DNA of 64,000 nucleotides from Chryseobacterium sp. H1D6B (GTDB lineage: Bacteria; Bacteroidota; Bacteroidia; Flavobacteriales; Weeksellaceae), in contig NZ_JARXVJ010000001.1 in the NCBI RefSeq assembly GCF_029892445.1, positions 1,860,001 to 1,924,000 of the forward strand. The letters are read 5' to 3'. Shown here piece after piece: positions 1 through 7,990 of the stretch (its first letter is position 1; each line of letters opens with the position of its first letter). The notes beneath the pieces were generated by a model, which saw only the letters and a list, made by a program, of their open reading frames with translations, was not told the DNA's origin and did not search any database. The translations under genes were made by a program, and so were the position numbers.

Positions 1-967
1 CTCTATTGTATAATGCTACCTGCTGGTCATCAGAAAGATCTAAAGAAGAAACTCCTAAGAATCCTCTTTGTACAATTCCGAATTTCTTGATGTCTTCCAC
101 TATTTTTCGGGCCAGATTAGCAGGAATAGCAAATCCATATCCTTGATAATAACCGTTAGTAGATTGTATTGCAGAGTTTATTCCGATAAGATCTCCATTT
201 ACATTTACTAAAGCTCCTCCTGAATTTCCAGGATTAATAGCGGCATCAGTCTGGATAAAACTTTCAATAGGATTCGTTGCTTTCCCTTGTCCGCCTAAAA
301 TTCCGATTCCTCTTCCTTTAGCAGAAACAATACCTGCCGTTACCGTAGAATTTAATCCAAGAGGATTTCCCACAGCAAGAACCCATTGTCCTACCTCTAT
401 ATTATCAGAATTAGCAAAATTTAGATAAGGAAGCCCTTTTTCTTCGATTTTTAGTAGTGAGATATCTGTATTGGGGTCACTTCCTACTAAAGTAGCAATG
501 TAAGATTTCTTATTGCTGAGAACTACTTCAAGTTTATTAGCTCCTGCCACCACATGGTTGTTGGAGATAATATATCCGTCCGGAGAAATAATCACTCCAG
601 ATCCCAGCCCGGAAGGCATATTGTCTGGAGCCTGCTGTTTCTGTTTCTGCTGCCCGCGTCCGCCGCCCATGGGATCACCGAAGAAGAAATCAAATAAATC
701 CTGATCAGAGGCTCTGCTTGATGTTCTGTTTTGATAGTTTTTAATAGTGACTACAGCCGGAACTGTTGTCTTGGCCGCCTTTACAAAATCGTCACCTACA
801 GCTGCTGTATTCATCCCTGCGAAAGAAACGTTTTTAGATGATGAAAAATAAGACTGGTCTCCATTGTTTGAGGTGTGACCGAAATATTGTATTGTGCCAA
901 CGGTAGTAGCTCCTGAGATTACCCCGACTACTGCAAATGGTAATAGTTTTTTTAAAGTACTCTTCAT
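1..967 (-). CDS. HtrA/DegP-type periplasmic serine protease, C-terminus cut by window edge
   Basis: About 322 residues are visible; the gene runs off the left edge, so any PDZ domains lie outside. The start at 967 gives an N-terminal hydrophobic stretch that fits a signal anchor or signal peptide. The trypsin-like domain carries the full catalytic triad: His138 in NNHVVAG, Asp168 in NTDISLL and Ser249 in NPGNSGGAL. The family degrades or refolds damaged envelope proteins. A Gly/Gln-rich linker with a GGGRGQQKQKQQ run lies before the protease core at about residues 100-111, as in LA loops of Do-type proteases. A CAAATTTA sequence at 1003-1010 could be its minus-strand -7 box. Whether it is DegP-, DegQ- or DegS-like cannot be told without the C-terminus. 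Confidence 0.93.
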   Translation of the reverse strand, partial: MKSTLKKLLPFAVVGVISGATTVGTIQYFGHTSNNGDQSYFSSSKNVSFAGMNTAAVGDDFVKAAKTTVPAVVTIKNYQNRTSSRASDQDLFDFFFGDPMGGGRGQQKQKQQAPDNMPSGLGSGVIISPDGYIISNNHVVAGANKLEVVLSNKKSYIATLVGSDPNTDISLLKIEEKGLPYLNFANSDNIEVGQWVLAVGNPLGLNSTVTAGIVSAKGRGIGILGGQGKATNPIESFIQTDAAINPGNSGGALVNVNGDLIGINSAIQSTNGYYQGYGFAIPANLARKIVEDIKKFGIVQRGFLGVSSLDLSDDQQVALYNR

Positions 968-1335
968 TGTGTATCTTCTTTTGATTTTGGTTTTATACTA
1001 AACAAATTTAATGCTAAATAGGTGTGCGATTACTATGATATGTTTCAGTTTTAACTAAAATTTAACAGGAATAGCAAATATTTATACATTATGTCATAAT
1101 TGTTAAAATTAGAATTAACAATACTTAAAAAAATCTTAAACAAATAATGACATTTTGTAATGTAAATTTAGTATTATTAATTAAGAACTGACAAAACTTC
1201 ACTTTTAAAAGAATTACTCATTATGGATTGCTTATTTTCGATGTCATTGAAGTCATAATTTTACCTTATAAATATGCTTAATTGAAAAATTATTATCTTT
1301 GCAAAAATATTTTTCTCACTTAAAACGTTTATAGC
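968..1335. other. Divergent intergenic region, htrA-like / trhO
   Basis: This is 368 AT-rich bases between two divergent genes. I find no convincing gene. Possible -7 boxes are CAAATTTA at 1003-1010 (minus strand, for the protease) and TATCTTTG at 1294-1301 (plus strand, for trhO). Neither has a good -33 TTG at the usual spacing. Confidence 0.6.
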
Positions 1336-2706
1336 ATGCAACTGTATAACACCTTAAGCGCAGAAGAAAGAGCTCAACTTATTGATGAAGCTGGTAAGGA
1401 ACGTCTTACATTGTCTTTCTATGCGTATGCCAAAATTGAAGATCCCAAAAAATTTCGCGACGAATTATTTATAGCATGGAACGCACTTGATGCGCTCGGC
1501 CGTATTTATGTTGCCCATGAAGGAATTAATGCTCAGATGAGTGTTCCTGCAGATCAATTTGAGGCTTTTCGCAATACGCTGGAAGTTTACGATTTTATGA
1601 AAGGCATTCGTTTAAATGTAGCAGTGGAGCAAGACGACCATTCTTTTTTAAAATTGACTATAAAAGTTAGACATAAAATTGTAGCCGATGGTTTGAATGA
1701 TGATTCTTTTGATGTTACCAATAAAGGAATCCACTTAAAAGCACAAGAATTCAATAATTTACTTGAAGATCCAAATACGATTGTGGTTGATTTTAGAAAT
1801 CACTACGAAAGTGAAGTGGGCCATTTTCAAGGAGCTATTACCCCTGATGTAGAAAACTTCAGAGAAAGTTTACCCATTATCAACGAACAGTTACAAGATT
1901 TTAAAGAAGATAAAAACCTGTTAATGTATTGTACAGGCGGTATTCGTTGTGAAAAAGCCAGTGCTTACTTCAAACATCAAGGTTTTAACAACGTTTTTCA
2001 ATTAGAAGGCGGTATTATTGAATATACACGCCAAATAAAAGAAGAAGGGATAGAAAGTAAATTCATTGGTAAAAACTTTGTATTTGACCACCGATTGGGA
2101 GAACGGATTACAGACGATATCATTTCACAGTGCCATCAATGCGGTAAGCCCTGCGACAATCATACCAATTGTGCTAATGATGCTTGTCATTTATTGTTTA
2201 TTCAATGTGACGAATGCAAAGCCATTATGGAAAATTGCTGTTCTACAGAATGTTTAGAAATAATACATCTGCCTTTAGAAGAGCAGTTACAATTAAGAAA
2301 AGGATTACAGGTTGGAAATAAAGTTTTTAGAAAAGGAAAATCTGATGCTTTGAAATTTAAAAACTCAGGCGATTTACCAGTTAAACCTTTGGGGAAAGCT
2401 GCAGGTAAAAATATCCGTAAAAAAATAACGGTCAAAAAAGTACTGCTTGGTAAAGCAGAACATTATTATACGAAATCGAAAATTGCACAGTTCTTAATTG
2501 AAAACAAAGAACTTTCAGTAGGGGATAAAGTATTGATTTCAGGTCCTACAACGGGTGAGCAGGAAATTACCATGACTGAAATTTTTGTAAACGGAAGTCC
2601 TTGTGAAACAGCAAAAAAAGGAGATCAAATCACTTTTGAACTTCCTTTTAGAGTTCGTTTATCTGATAAATTATATAAAATTTTGCAGGCTTCTGAAAAC
2701 GCATAA
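1336..2706 (+). CDS. trhO: tRNA uridine(34) hydroxylase TrhO (rhodanese family), long form
   Basis: TrhO (YceA) makes 5-hydroxyuridine at position 34 of tRNAs in an oxygen-dependent reaction. The protein has an N-terminal acylphosphatase-like region (about 1-125) with the family's AHEGINAQ motif near residue 60, then a rhodanese domain (about 135-240) with the active-site loop CTGGIRC (Cys199, Cys205). A Cys-rich segment follows (about 266-306, with repeated CxxC-like pairs such as CHQC and CDEC) that probably binds metal. At 456 residues it is about 100 longer than the E. coli protein; residues about 365-450 look like a small beta-barrel domain (VGDKVLISGP) of the kind at the end of U32 peptidases. 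The next gene overlaps its stop or starts shortly after. Confidence 0.93.
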   Translation: MQLYNTLSAEERAQLIDEAGKERLTLSFYAYAKIEDPKKFRDELFIAWNALDALGRIYVAHEGINAQMSVPADQFEAFRNTLEVYDFMKGIRLNVAVEQDDHSFLKLTIKVRHKIVADGLNDDSFDVTNKGIHLKAQEFNNLLEDPNTIVVDFRNHYESEVGHFQGAITPDVENFRESLPIINEQLQDFKEDKNLLMYCTGGIRCEKASAYFKHQGFNNVFQLEGGIIEYTRQIKEEGIESKFIGKNFVFDHRLGERITDDIISQCHQCGKPCDNHTNCANDACHLLFIQCDECKAIMENCCSTECLEIIHLPLEEQLQLRKGLQVGNKVFRKGKSDALKFKNSGDLPVKPLGKAAGKNIRKKITVKKVLLGKAEHYYTKSKIAQFLIENKELSVGDKVLISGPTTGEQEITMTEIFVNGSPCETAKKGDQITFELPFRVRLSDKLYKILQASENA

Positions 2707-2762
2707 TGCAGAAGGCGTGCTTAGAACCTTGTGATGAAATTATCTGTAAAAATGATTTAATG

Positions 2763-3335
2763 ATGCTTAAAGTTGCACTTAGAAAAAAATATTTACAAAA
2801 AAGAAAAACCTTGTCTTCAGATGAGGTTTTCTTGTTATCTGAAAGCATTTTCAAAAATTTTATTAACTATTTTAATCCTGTATCAGGGCAGAAGGTTCAT
2901 ATTTTTATTCCGATTGAAAAGTTTAGAGAAATAGATACCAGGATATTTATTAAATACTTTTTAGAGCAGAAAATCCATGTTTTTGTTCCCAAAATTGCTG
3001 GAAAATTGATTTCTGTAGAAATAACTGAGAATACTCAATTTGAAACCAATAAATGGGATATTTCAGAGCCTGTATCCAATGTAGATTCTGGAGAAACTTA
3101 TTTCGATTATGTAATTACTCCTTTGGTATATTGCGATAATAAAGGAAATAGAGCGGGATACGGCAAAGGCTTTTATGACAGTTTTTTTCAAAGTATATCT
3201 TCAAGTGCAAAAAAAGTTGGCATCAATTATTTTAATCCCGATGAAGATATCGATGACATCTGGGGAAATGATGTTCCCCTGGATTATTTGGTGACCCCTA
3301 CTGATGTACTGTCTTTTTTCAATGGTGAAGAATAG
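2763..3335 (+). CDS. 5-formyltetrahydrofolate cyclo-ligase
   Basis: It converts 5-formyl-THF to 5,10-methenyl-THF using ATP and so returns stored folate to one-carbon metabolism. The family signatures are the basic N-terminus LRKKYLQKRK and the C-terminal nucleotide-binding loop RAGYGKGFYDSFF. I chose the ATG at 2763 because homologues begin at this LRKKY segment. ATGs at 2760 and at 2706 (overlapping the trhO stop) are also in frame; the extra 19 residues of the longest form (MQKACLEPCDE and on) look unlike the family. It is probably co-transcribed with trhO. Its last 52 bases overlap, tail to tail, the gene on the other strand. Confidence 0.9.
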   Translation: MLKVALRKKYLQKRKTLSSDEVFLLSESIFKNFINYFNPVSGQKVHIFIPIEKFREIDTRIFIKYFLEQKIHVFVPKIAGKLISVEITENTQFETNKWDISEPVSNVDSGETYFDYVITPLVYCDNKGNRAGYGKGFYDSFFQSISSSAKKVGINYFNPDEDIDDIWGNDVPLDYLVTPTDVLSFFNGEE

Positions 3336-3868
3336 AAATTTAAAAAGTAAAATTTAAATTCTTTTTTAAACTGGATAGGCGTTGAAAGCAGAATATACTG
3401 TGCATTTTTCTCAAAAGTCCCGATAGATTTATTTTTCTCATCAAAATATTCCACATTAAACTTAGCATAATCGAGCGTATCTTTTTTATAATAATCCTTA
3501 TAAACTTCCAGGTTGTTCACCTTAACGCTCTTTACTTTTAAGCTGTCAAGCTCCCGGAAAAGATTTTTAAAAGTTATGCTGTCGGGTTTGTGAAAATAGC
3601 TTTCCATTTGAGAATAGATTACAGTATCTATTTCGGTATTTCTGTTCCCTGAAAGGTAGAGAGTAGACAGATCTAGAAGTTCCTGTACCTTTTGTTTGGT
3701 GATAGAGTTTATAGCCTGCATACTGTCCATCTGTACAGCAGGGTAGCTTTTTGCATTATTACTGTTTCTTAATTTATCTAAATCGCTTACTTCAGTCTTT
3801 TTATTGCTGCAGGAAATAAAAGCGAGGAACAATATTGCAAAAATTAAAAAATTACTTATTCTTTTCAT
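3284..3868 (-). CDS. Lipoprotein of unknown function
   Basis: The ATG at 3868 gives a clean type II signal peptide with a lipobox ending in FISC; a TTG 12 bases upstream is in frame but would spoil it. The mature part of about 175 residues is charged and shows no motif I recognise. It ends in a Lys/Ser/Thr-rich tail. The start overlaps the end of the upstream gene (which ends at 3852), so the two are probably translated together. The last 52 bases overlap the convergent folate gene. The function is unknown; the pairing with a membrane protein having a large extracytoplasmic part suggests the two act together at the envelope. Confidence 0.78.
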   Translation of the reverse strand: MKRISNFLIFAILFLAFISCSNKKTEVSDLDKLRNSNNAKSYPAVQMDSMQAINSITKQKVQELLDLSTLYLSGNRNTEIDTVIYSQMESYFHKPDSITFKNLFRELDSLKVKSVKVNNLEVYKDYYKKDTLDYAKFNVEYFDEKNKSIGTFEKNAQYILLSTPIQFKKEFKFYFLNFYSSPLKKDSTSVGVTK

Positions 3869-5018
3869 CTGTGGTTGCAATTTTAAATTTAATGGATACT
3901 ATTTTTCCTTTATTATCTTTTTTCATTTCAATTACATTTAGGTTCTTTAGAGAAGTGGTAGGGGTGGTTACCAATGTAATATACTTTTGTTTGTCTAATC
4001 TCTCTATGCCGTATGTATTATTATCATATACCTGATAAATGATGGCGCTGTTGCTGATCAGATTTTCTAACTGTTTTCTTTTTTGGGTAATAAGTTCCGG
4101 ATTGCCCTTTACATCTTTTACTGAGAAATAGTAAGCCGCCATTTTATAGTCATCCGGTTTCATTTCTATCATCTCTTCTTCCGGAGCATTCTCAAGGTTT
4201 CTGTTGACCTCCTGATATTCATAAAAAGGAGAACTTATCTGCATTTTTAGATTTTTATCCTTTGTTGAATAGCGAAAACATTCGCCAGGTTTTATTTTAA
4301 ATAGAAGAGGAGATTCATTTTCTTTAATCACTTTTATTTCAAGCATATTAATTACGGAGACCCCTCTGTCTGCGTCCGTAAAACAATATTTATATTCTTT
4401 AGAGAAAAGTTCATCTTTAAAACCTAATAATCCGGTTACTATTATTAGTACCGATGTGATAACAGCCCAGATATTTTTTTGGAAAAGATTTTTCTTTGTT
4501 TTTGAGCCGGTAATTTCTGTGCTTTTGTCTAATGTTGTTTTTTGTGCAATGCTTTGATTGTCAGATGTTGATTTTTGTAAATCTATGTTTTCCTGCACAT
4601 TGAATTCAGTTTTTTTAGCTGCAATTTCATTTTTAGGCAGTTCAGGAGAATTATTTACTGTTTCTTCTAATTCTTTTATTTCTTCTGGATTTAAATCCTG
4701 ATCATCCTGAAGTAATTCACCTGCAAAAAGATGTTGTTTTTTAAATTCATACCAAGAGTCATAACCCGCATAGATACTCAATAAATTAAGCATGTCTATT
4801 CGTGGTAATTTCGTTACAGGTGAATTTTTGAAGTAGGTGTAAAATGATTTTTCGCTAATGTTTCCCTTAGCCTTTTTACGGAGGTCTTCCTGAAAATAGA
4901 TGATGTCTATACCCTTCCACTTTGAAATATCATCGTAGGAGGGGGTGTATTCTTTTAAGTATTGAGCCTGTACCTCTTGTTTTAGCTGCTCAAAGTGTAG
5001 TAGATCTAAATCTGTCAA
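3852..5018 (-). CDS. Single-pass membrane protein with HTH-like N-terminal domain, unknown function
   Basis: Three parts are visible. Residues 1-98 are a helical domain (ISEKSFYTYFKN, KLPRIDMLNLLSIYAGY) that recurs at the N-terminus of Bacteroidota proteins and looks helix-turn-helix-like. Residues about 100-180 are a polar linker. One membrane helix (about 183-200, IWAVITSVLIIVTGLLGF) is followed by about 185 residues that should lie outside the cytoplasm. This layout recalls ToxR-like one-component membrane regulators, but I cannot assign a function. It is read from a good minus-strand promoter and overlaps the following lipoprotein gene. Confidence 0.75.
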   Translation of the reverse strand: MTDLDLLHFEQLKQEVQAQYLKEYTPSYDDISKWKGIDIIYFQEDLRKKAKGNISEKSFYTYFKNSPVTKLPRIDMLNLLSIYAGYDSWYEFKKQHLFAGELLQDDQDLNPEEIKELEETVNNSPELPKNEIAAKKTEFNVQENIDLQKSTSDNQSIAQKTTLDKSTEITGSKTKKNLFQKNIWAVITSVLIIVTGLLGFKDELFSKEYKYCFTDADRGVSVINMLEIKVIKENESPLLFKIKPGECFRYSTKDKNLKMQISSPFYEYQEVNRNLENAPEEEMIEMKPDDYKMAAYYFSVKDVKGNPELITQKRKQLENLISNSAIIYQVYDNNTYGIERLDKQKYITLVTTPTTSLKNLNVIEMKKDNKGKIVSIKFKIATTDEKNK

Positions 5019-5078
5019 TTTGCAATAAGATGATTAAAGTGCTGGTTATCAGTTGTATTTATTTGTATAACTATTTTA

Positions 5079-5110
5079 CAAAGGTATTACAATTATTTTT
5101 CATAAACAAA
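5079..5110 (-). promoter_or_regulatory. Bacteroidota-type promoter for the membrane protein/lipoprotein pair
   Basis: On the minus strand the region reads TTTG (rc of 5107-5110), 20 bases, then TACCTTTG (rc of 5079-5086). This matches the TTTG-N19/20-TAnnTTTG pattern of the Bacteroidota primary sigma factor and lies about 60 bases before the start at 5018. Confidence 0.65.
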
Positions 5111-5124
5111 TTTCCTATCTGCTA

Positions 5125-5132
5125 TACCTTTG
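5125..5132 (+). promoter_or_regulatory. -7 box upstream of the Ala-rich lipoprotein gene
   Basis: TACCTTTG at 5125-5132 matches the TAnnTTTG -7 consensus and would leave a leader of about 60 bases. No TTG sits at the usual -33 distance, so the assignment rests on the -7 box alone. Confidence 0.45.
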
Positions 5133-5200
5133 TCTTGTTCAAATAACAGAACGAAAGAAATTTAGAAAAACAATATTAACAAAATTAAATTTAATTTATT

Positions 5201-5539
5201 ATGAAAAAGTCATTATTCGTAGCTGCTATCGCTGCAATCTCTCTAGTTGCTTGTAAAAAAACTGAAGCTACTTCTACTGAAGGTACTGCTGATTCTGCTG
5301 CTGTAGCTACTACTGATTCTGCTGCTGTTGTTGCTGATTCTGCTGCTCACGTTGTTGATTCTGCTGCTTCTGCAACTGTAGGTGCTGCTAAAGATGCTGC
5401 TGCTGCAACTACTGCTGCTGGTGCTGCTGTAGCTAAAGATGCTGCTAAAGGAGCTGCTGACGCTGCTAAAGGAGCTGCTGATGCTGCTAAAGGTGCTGCT
5501 AAAGACGCTAAAGAAGCTGTTGACGCTGCTAAAAAATAA
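5201..5539 (+). CDS. Alanine-rich repeat lipoprotein
   Basis: This is a 112-residue protein with a type II signal peptide and a lipobox ending SLVAC (Cys18). The mature part is almost only Ala, Asp, Lys, Ser, Val, Thr and Gly. It has DSAA(V) units in the first half and three seven-residue AAKGAAD-type units in the second half, encoded by 21-base tandem repeats at 5441-5503. The pattern predicts a long amphipathic or coiled helix like LEA-type or Lpp-like proteins. It stands alone between its own promoter and terminator and uses GCT for nearly all Ala, as strongly expressed genes here do. It is probably an abundant envelope structural or stress lipoprotein; the function is not known. Confidence 0.82.
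   Translation: MKKSLFVAAIAAISLVACKKTEATSTEGTADSAAVATTDSAAVVADSAAHVVDSAASATVGAAKDAAAATTAAGAAVAKDAAKGAADAAKGAADAAKGAAKDAKEAVDAAKK
5441..5503 (+). repeat. Three 21-base tandem repeats inside the Ala-rich lipoprotein gene
   Basis: Units begin at 5441, 5462 and 5483. Each starts GCTGCTAAAGG and encodes AAKGAA plus Asp or Lys. The first two differ at one base; the third is more diverged at its end. Confidence 0.85.
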
Positions 5540-5565
5540 TTTTAGTACTCAACTAAAAATAAAAG

Positions 5566-5597
5566 AACCGTTTCACCTAGTGAAGCGGTTTTTTTAT
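5566..5597 (+). terminator. Rho-independent terminator after the Ala-rich lipoprotein
   Basis: A 10-base stem AACCGTTTCA / TGAAGCGGTT with one G-U pair and a CCTAG loop is followed by a T run. Confidence 0.85.
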
Positions 5598-5622
5598 GTT
5601 CTTTATTCTAATAATAACAGTC

Positions 5623-6390
5623 TCAGCTTTTCTTTTGTCTTAAAGCTTCATAGCATGTAATTGCTACAGCATTGCTTAAATTCAAAGAATCTATACTTCC
5701 TGCCATAGGAACTAAAGTGTTTTTTCCTTTTCCAATCCAGAACTCACTCAGGCCTGAATGCTCTGTTCCAAATAAAACCGCAGATTTTTGTGTAAAATCT
5801 CTTTTGTAAAGATCTTCGGCACTTTCATCCATTAATGTTGTGTAAATATTAAATTGATTTTTCTGTAGAAAATTCAGTGTCTCTTCGTTTTCAGCTTGAA
5901 ATACTTCCATGCCAAACAGACAGCCGACACTGGAGCGGATCACATTAGGATTATAAAAATCAGCTTTAGCATCTGTTACGATCAAAGCATCAATGCCAAA
6001 AGCTTCACAGCTTCTTAAAATTGCCCCTAGATTTCCCGGTTTTTCTACACCCTCAACAATAATTATGGTAGAATTGTCTTTTGGCTTAAAGGCTTTAAGA
6101 TCGGTTTCTTTGGCTTTGTAAACTCCAATAATACCTTCGGAACTGCCTCTGTATGCTATTTTTTCATATACTTTTTCACTTACATGGTGTGTTTTTCCAT
6201 TTGGAACTCCTCCTTTAAATATACTTTCACAGATAAAAAACTCCACAGGCTCAAAATCATACTGCTGTGCTCTCTCATTTTCCTGCTGTCCTTCCACTAC
6301 AAAAACATTGGATTTTTTACGAAATCTATTATCTGTAAGCAGTTTAGTAATATTTTTTATTTTTTCGTTTTGAAAACTTTCTATTAGCAT
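5623..6390 (-). CDS. TrmH-family (SpoU) RNA 2'-O-methyltransferase
   Basis: It is a SAM-dependent rRNA or tRNA ribose methyltransferase with the trefoil-knot SPOUT fold. The three SpoU motifs are present: EKPGNLGAILRS (Asn120, Arg126), LFGTEHSGLS near residue 208, and SLNLSNAVAITCYEA near 236-250. An N-terminal substrate-binding region of about 90 residues (FVVEGQQE) precedes it, as in RlmB-type enzymes. At 255 residues the length is normal. The exact target nucleotide cannot be read from the sequence. A CAAAATTA at 6395-6402 may be its -7 box, which would leave almost no leader. Confidence 0.92.
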   Translation of the reverse strand: MLIESFQNEKIKNITKLLTDNRFRKKSNVFVVEGQQENERAQQYDFEPVEFFICESIFKGGVPNGKTHHVSEKVYEKIAYRGSSEGIIGVYKAKETDLKAFKPKDNSTIIIVEGVEKPGNLGAILRSCEAFGIDALIVTDAKADFYNPNVIRSSVGCLFGMEVFQAENEETLNFLQKNQFNIYTTLMDESAEDLYKRDFTQKSAVLFGTEHSGLSEFWIGKGKNTLVPMAGSIDSLNLSNAVAITCYEALRQKKS

Positions 6391-6526
6391 GGTGCAAAAT
6401 TATATAAAATTTGCGATTAGATATCGTTACTTTTTATGAAAATATACTTTTGATAATTTAAAATGAAAGGGAGAATTGATAATTTGTATGTAAAAAATAG
6501 ATGTGTTTTTCTAAATAATATTTTGT

Positions 6527-7579
6527 TTATCTATCGGGGGCCAATCCTGATTTGTTATGGAGTAAGTTCGTGATATATTCACTTGGTGTAGTTCCTTCAA
6601 ACTGTTTAAATACCCGGTTGAATGTTGCCTGGCTTGTAAAACCTGCTCCGGTATAAATATACATCAGTGTAACTTTAGATAAATCTGAGGTCTCAAGCAG
6701 ATTTTTCACATACATAATTCGTAAGGAATTAATATATTGGTTGAAATTTTTATATCCTTTATGGTCTACAGCTCTAGATAAGTAATTGACATTGGTTTTC
6801 AGATCCGAGCATAAACTAGATACTTTAATAGATGGATTTGTGAAATAGTTGTTATTCTTAATATACTTATCTAACTCTAAAAATAAACTTTCGAGTTTTT
6901 GATAATCAATAATCAATTCATTTTTATTTTTATTTGGAAGGCTGTATGCATTCTCATTCTCCTTTAAAGATGAGCCGGATCTAAACTGGTATCTGTTTCT
7001 CAGTCTGCTTTTAATATTATATTCAAAAGCCTTATCTTCTAATCTGCTTATTTTTAGTTTGTAAAATATAAATAAACAAATAAGTGAGACATTGGCTAGT
7101 AAAGTAGCCGCATTGGTGGGACGCAGGTACTTCTTGTCATATTCGTAGAAATGATGATTGAAATATTTGGAGTAGATCATAATAAATATCATCAGGAAAA
7201 CAGTGTAGAACATGAAATAAACAACCGTTTTTCTTTTTAAAAATACATAAGCACAAACCGGCATGGGAATGAGCCATATAAAACCTACAAGGGAGTCGTC
7301 AATGAAGTTTAAGATGATGACAGATATGTGAAGTGAGCTGAAATGCAGATAGGCATTCACTACTCGTGAAATATCAAAATTTCTTCTTATAAGAACATAA
7401 GAATAAATATAAAATAATAAAGCGGCTGCGAAATAATAAATAGGGAATGTATTTTTCAGCCAGAATAGATAGATGTAAATAGAAAAAATATGGAAAATAA
7501 CTAAAATAAATAAATAGGTCTCTATGAGCTGCTTTTTTAATCCATGTATTTTATTGTTATAATATTCAGTGATTCTCAT
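6527..7579 (-). CDS. AraC-family transcriptional regulator with N-terminal membrane domain
   Basis: Residues 1-190 form about six hydrophobic segments, and residues about 240-345 an AraC-type double helix-turn-helix. The domain shows SSLCSDLKTNVNYLSRAV in the first HTH and the typical second motif YTGAGFTSQATFNRVFKQFEG. Membrane-bound AraC regulators of this layout are common in Flavobacteriia and probably sense a signal in the membrane. A strong minus-strand promoter lies 42 bases upstream of the start. The gene is divergent from the T9SS cargo gene, which it may control. A second regulator with the same layout lies at 53575-54636. Confidence 0.9.
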   Translation of the reverse strand: MRITEYYNNKIHGLKKQLIETYLFILVIFHIFSIYIYLFWLKNTFPIYYFAAALLFYIYSYVLIRRNFDISRVVNAYLHFSSLHISVIILNFIDDSLVGFIWLIPMPVCAYVFLKRKTVVYFMFYTVFLMIFIMIYSKYFNHHFYEYDKKYLRPTNAATLLANVSLICLFIFYKLKISRLEDKAFEYNIKSRLRNRYQFRSGSSLKENENAYSLPNKNKNELIIDYQKLESLFLELDKYIKNNNYFTNPSIKVSSLCSDLKTNVNYLSRAVDHKGYKNFNQYINSLRIMYVKNLLETSDLSKVTLMYIYTGAGFTSQATFNRVFKQFEGTTPSEYITNLLHNKSGLAPDR

Positions 7580-7990
7580 GGCAGCAGGTGGTCAGCCTTT
7601 TATTCATTGGTTAAGAGCAGCAAAGATAACGTCTAATTTTTTTTATACAAAGTAAACAGCCATATTAAATTTTTGCTGCGGACTATTTTAATCATGTTCA
7701 AAAATTCATAATTAATCATTTTCATAAAATGATTGTCTTAAAAATCTAATATACTGTCCTGTATCTTTATTTAAATCATTTTTCCAATATGATTTCACTG
7801 TAACTTTTATCAATAATCTATAAAGCTTAGCTTTGCGGCAACACAATTGTAGAGAGCGTTTCGGATAGCAGATCATAAAATAGTTTTTAGAAATCTACTG
7901 CCGATTTATATTATTTGAATAAAACCAAATGATGAAAAAATAATTTAAAAAAACGAATAACCTTCTATATAAACAACTTAAAAAAGATCT
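7580..7990. other. Divergent intergenic region, AraC regulator / T9SS cargo protein
   Basis: This is 411 AT-rich bases with no gene that I can support. It holds the regulator's promoter on the minus strand (7621-7651) and a TAGCTTTG box at 7828-7835 that could be the -7 element for the plus-strand gene, leaving a leader of about 150 bases. That long leader may hold regulatory sequence, but I see no clear structure. Confidence 0.6.
7621..7651 (-). promoter_or_regulatory. Promoter of the AraC-family regulator
   Basis: On the minus strand this is TTTG (rc of 7648-7651), exactly 19 bases, then TATCTTTG (rc of 7621-7628). It is a near-ideal Bacteroidota promoter. Confidence 0.72.

Noticed and set aside
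513-704. 63-codon plus-strand ORF opposite the HtrA-like protease
   Set aside because: The minus strand has the intact catalytic triad; the plus-strand frame is a shadow.
5441-5503. CRISPR-like tandem array
   Set aside because: The repeats are coding, 21 bases long, without spacers, and encode the Ala-rich helix.
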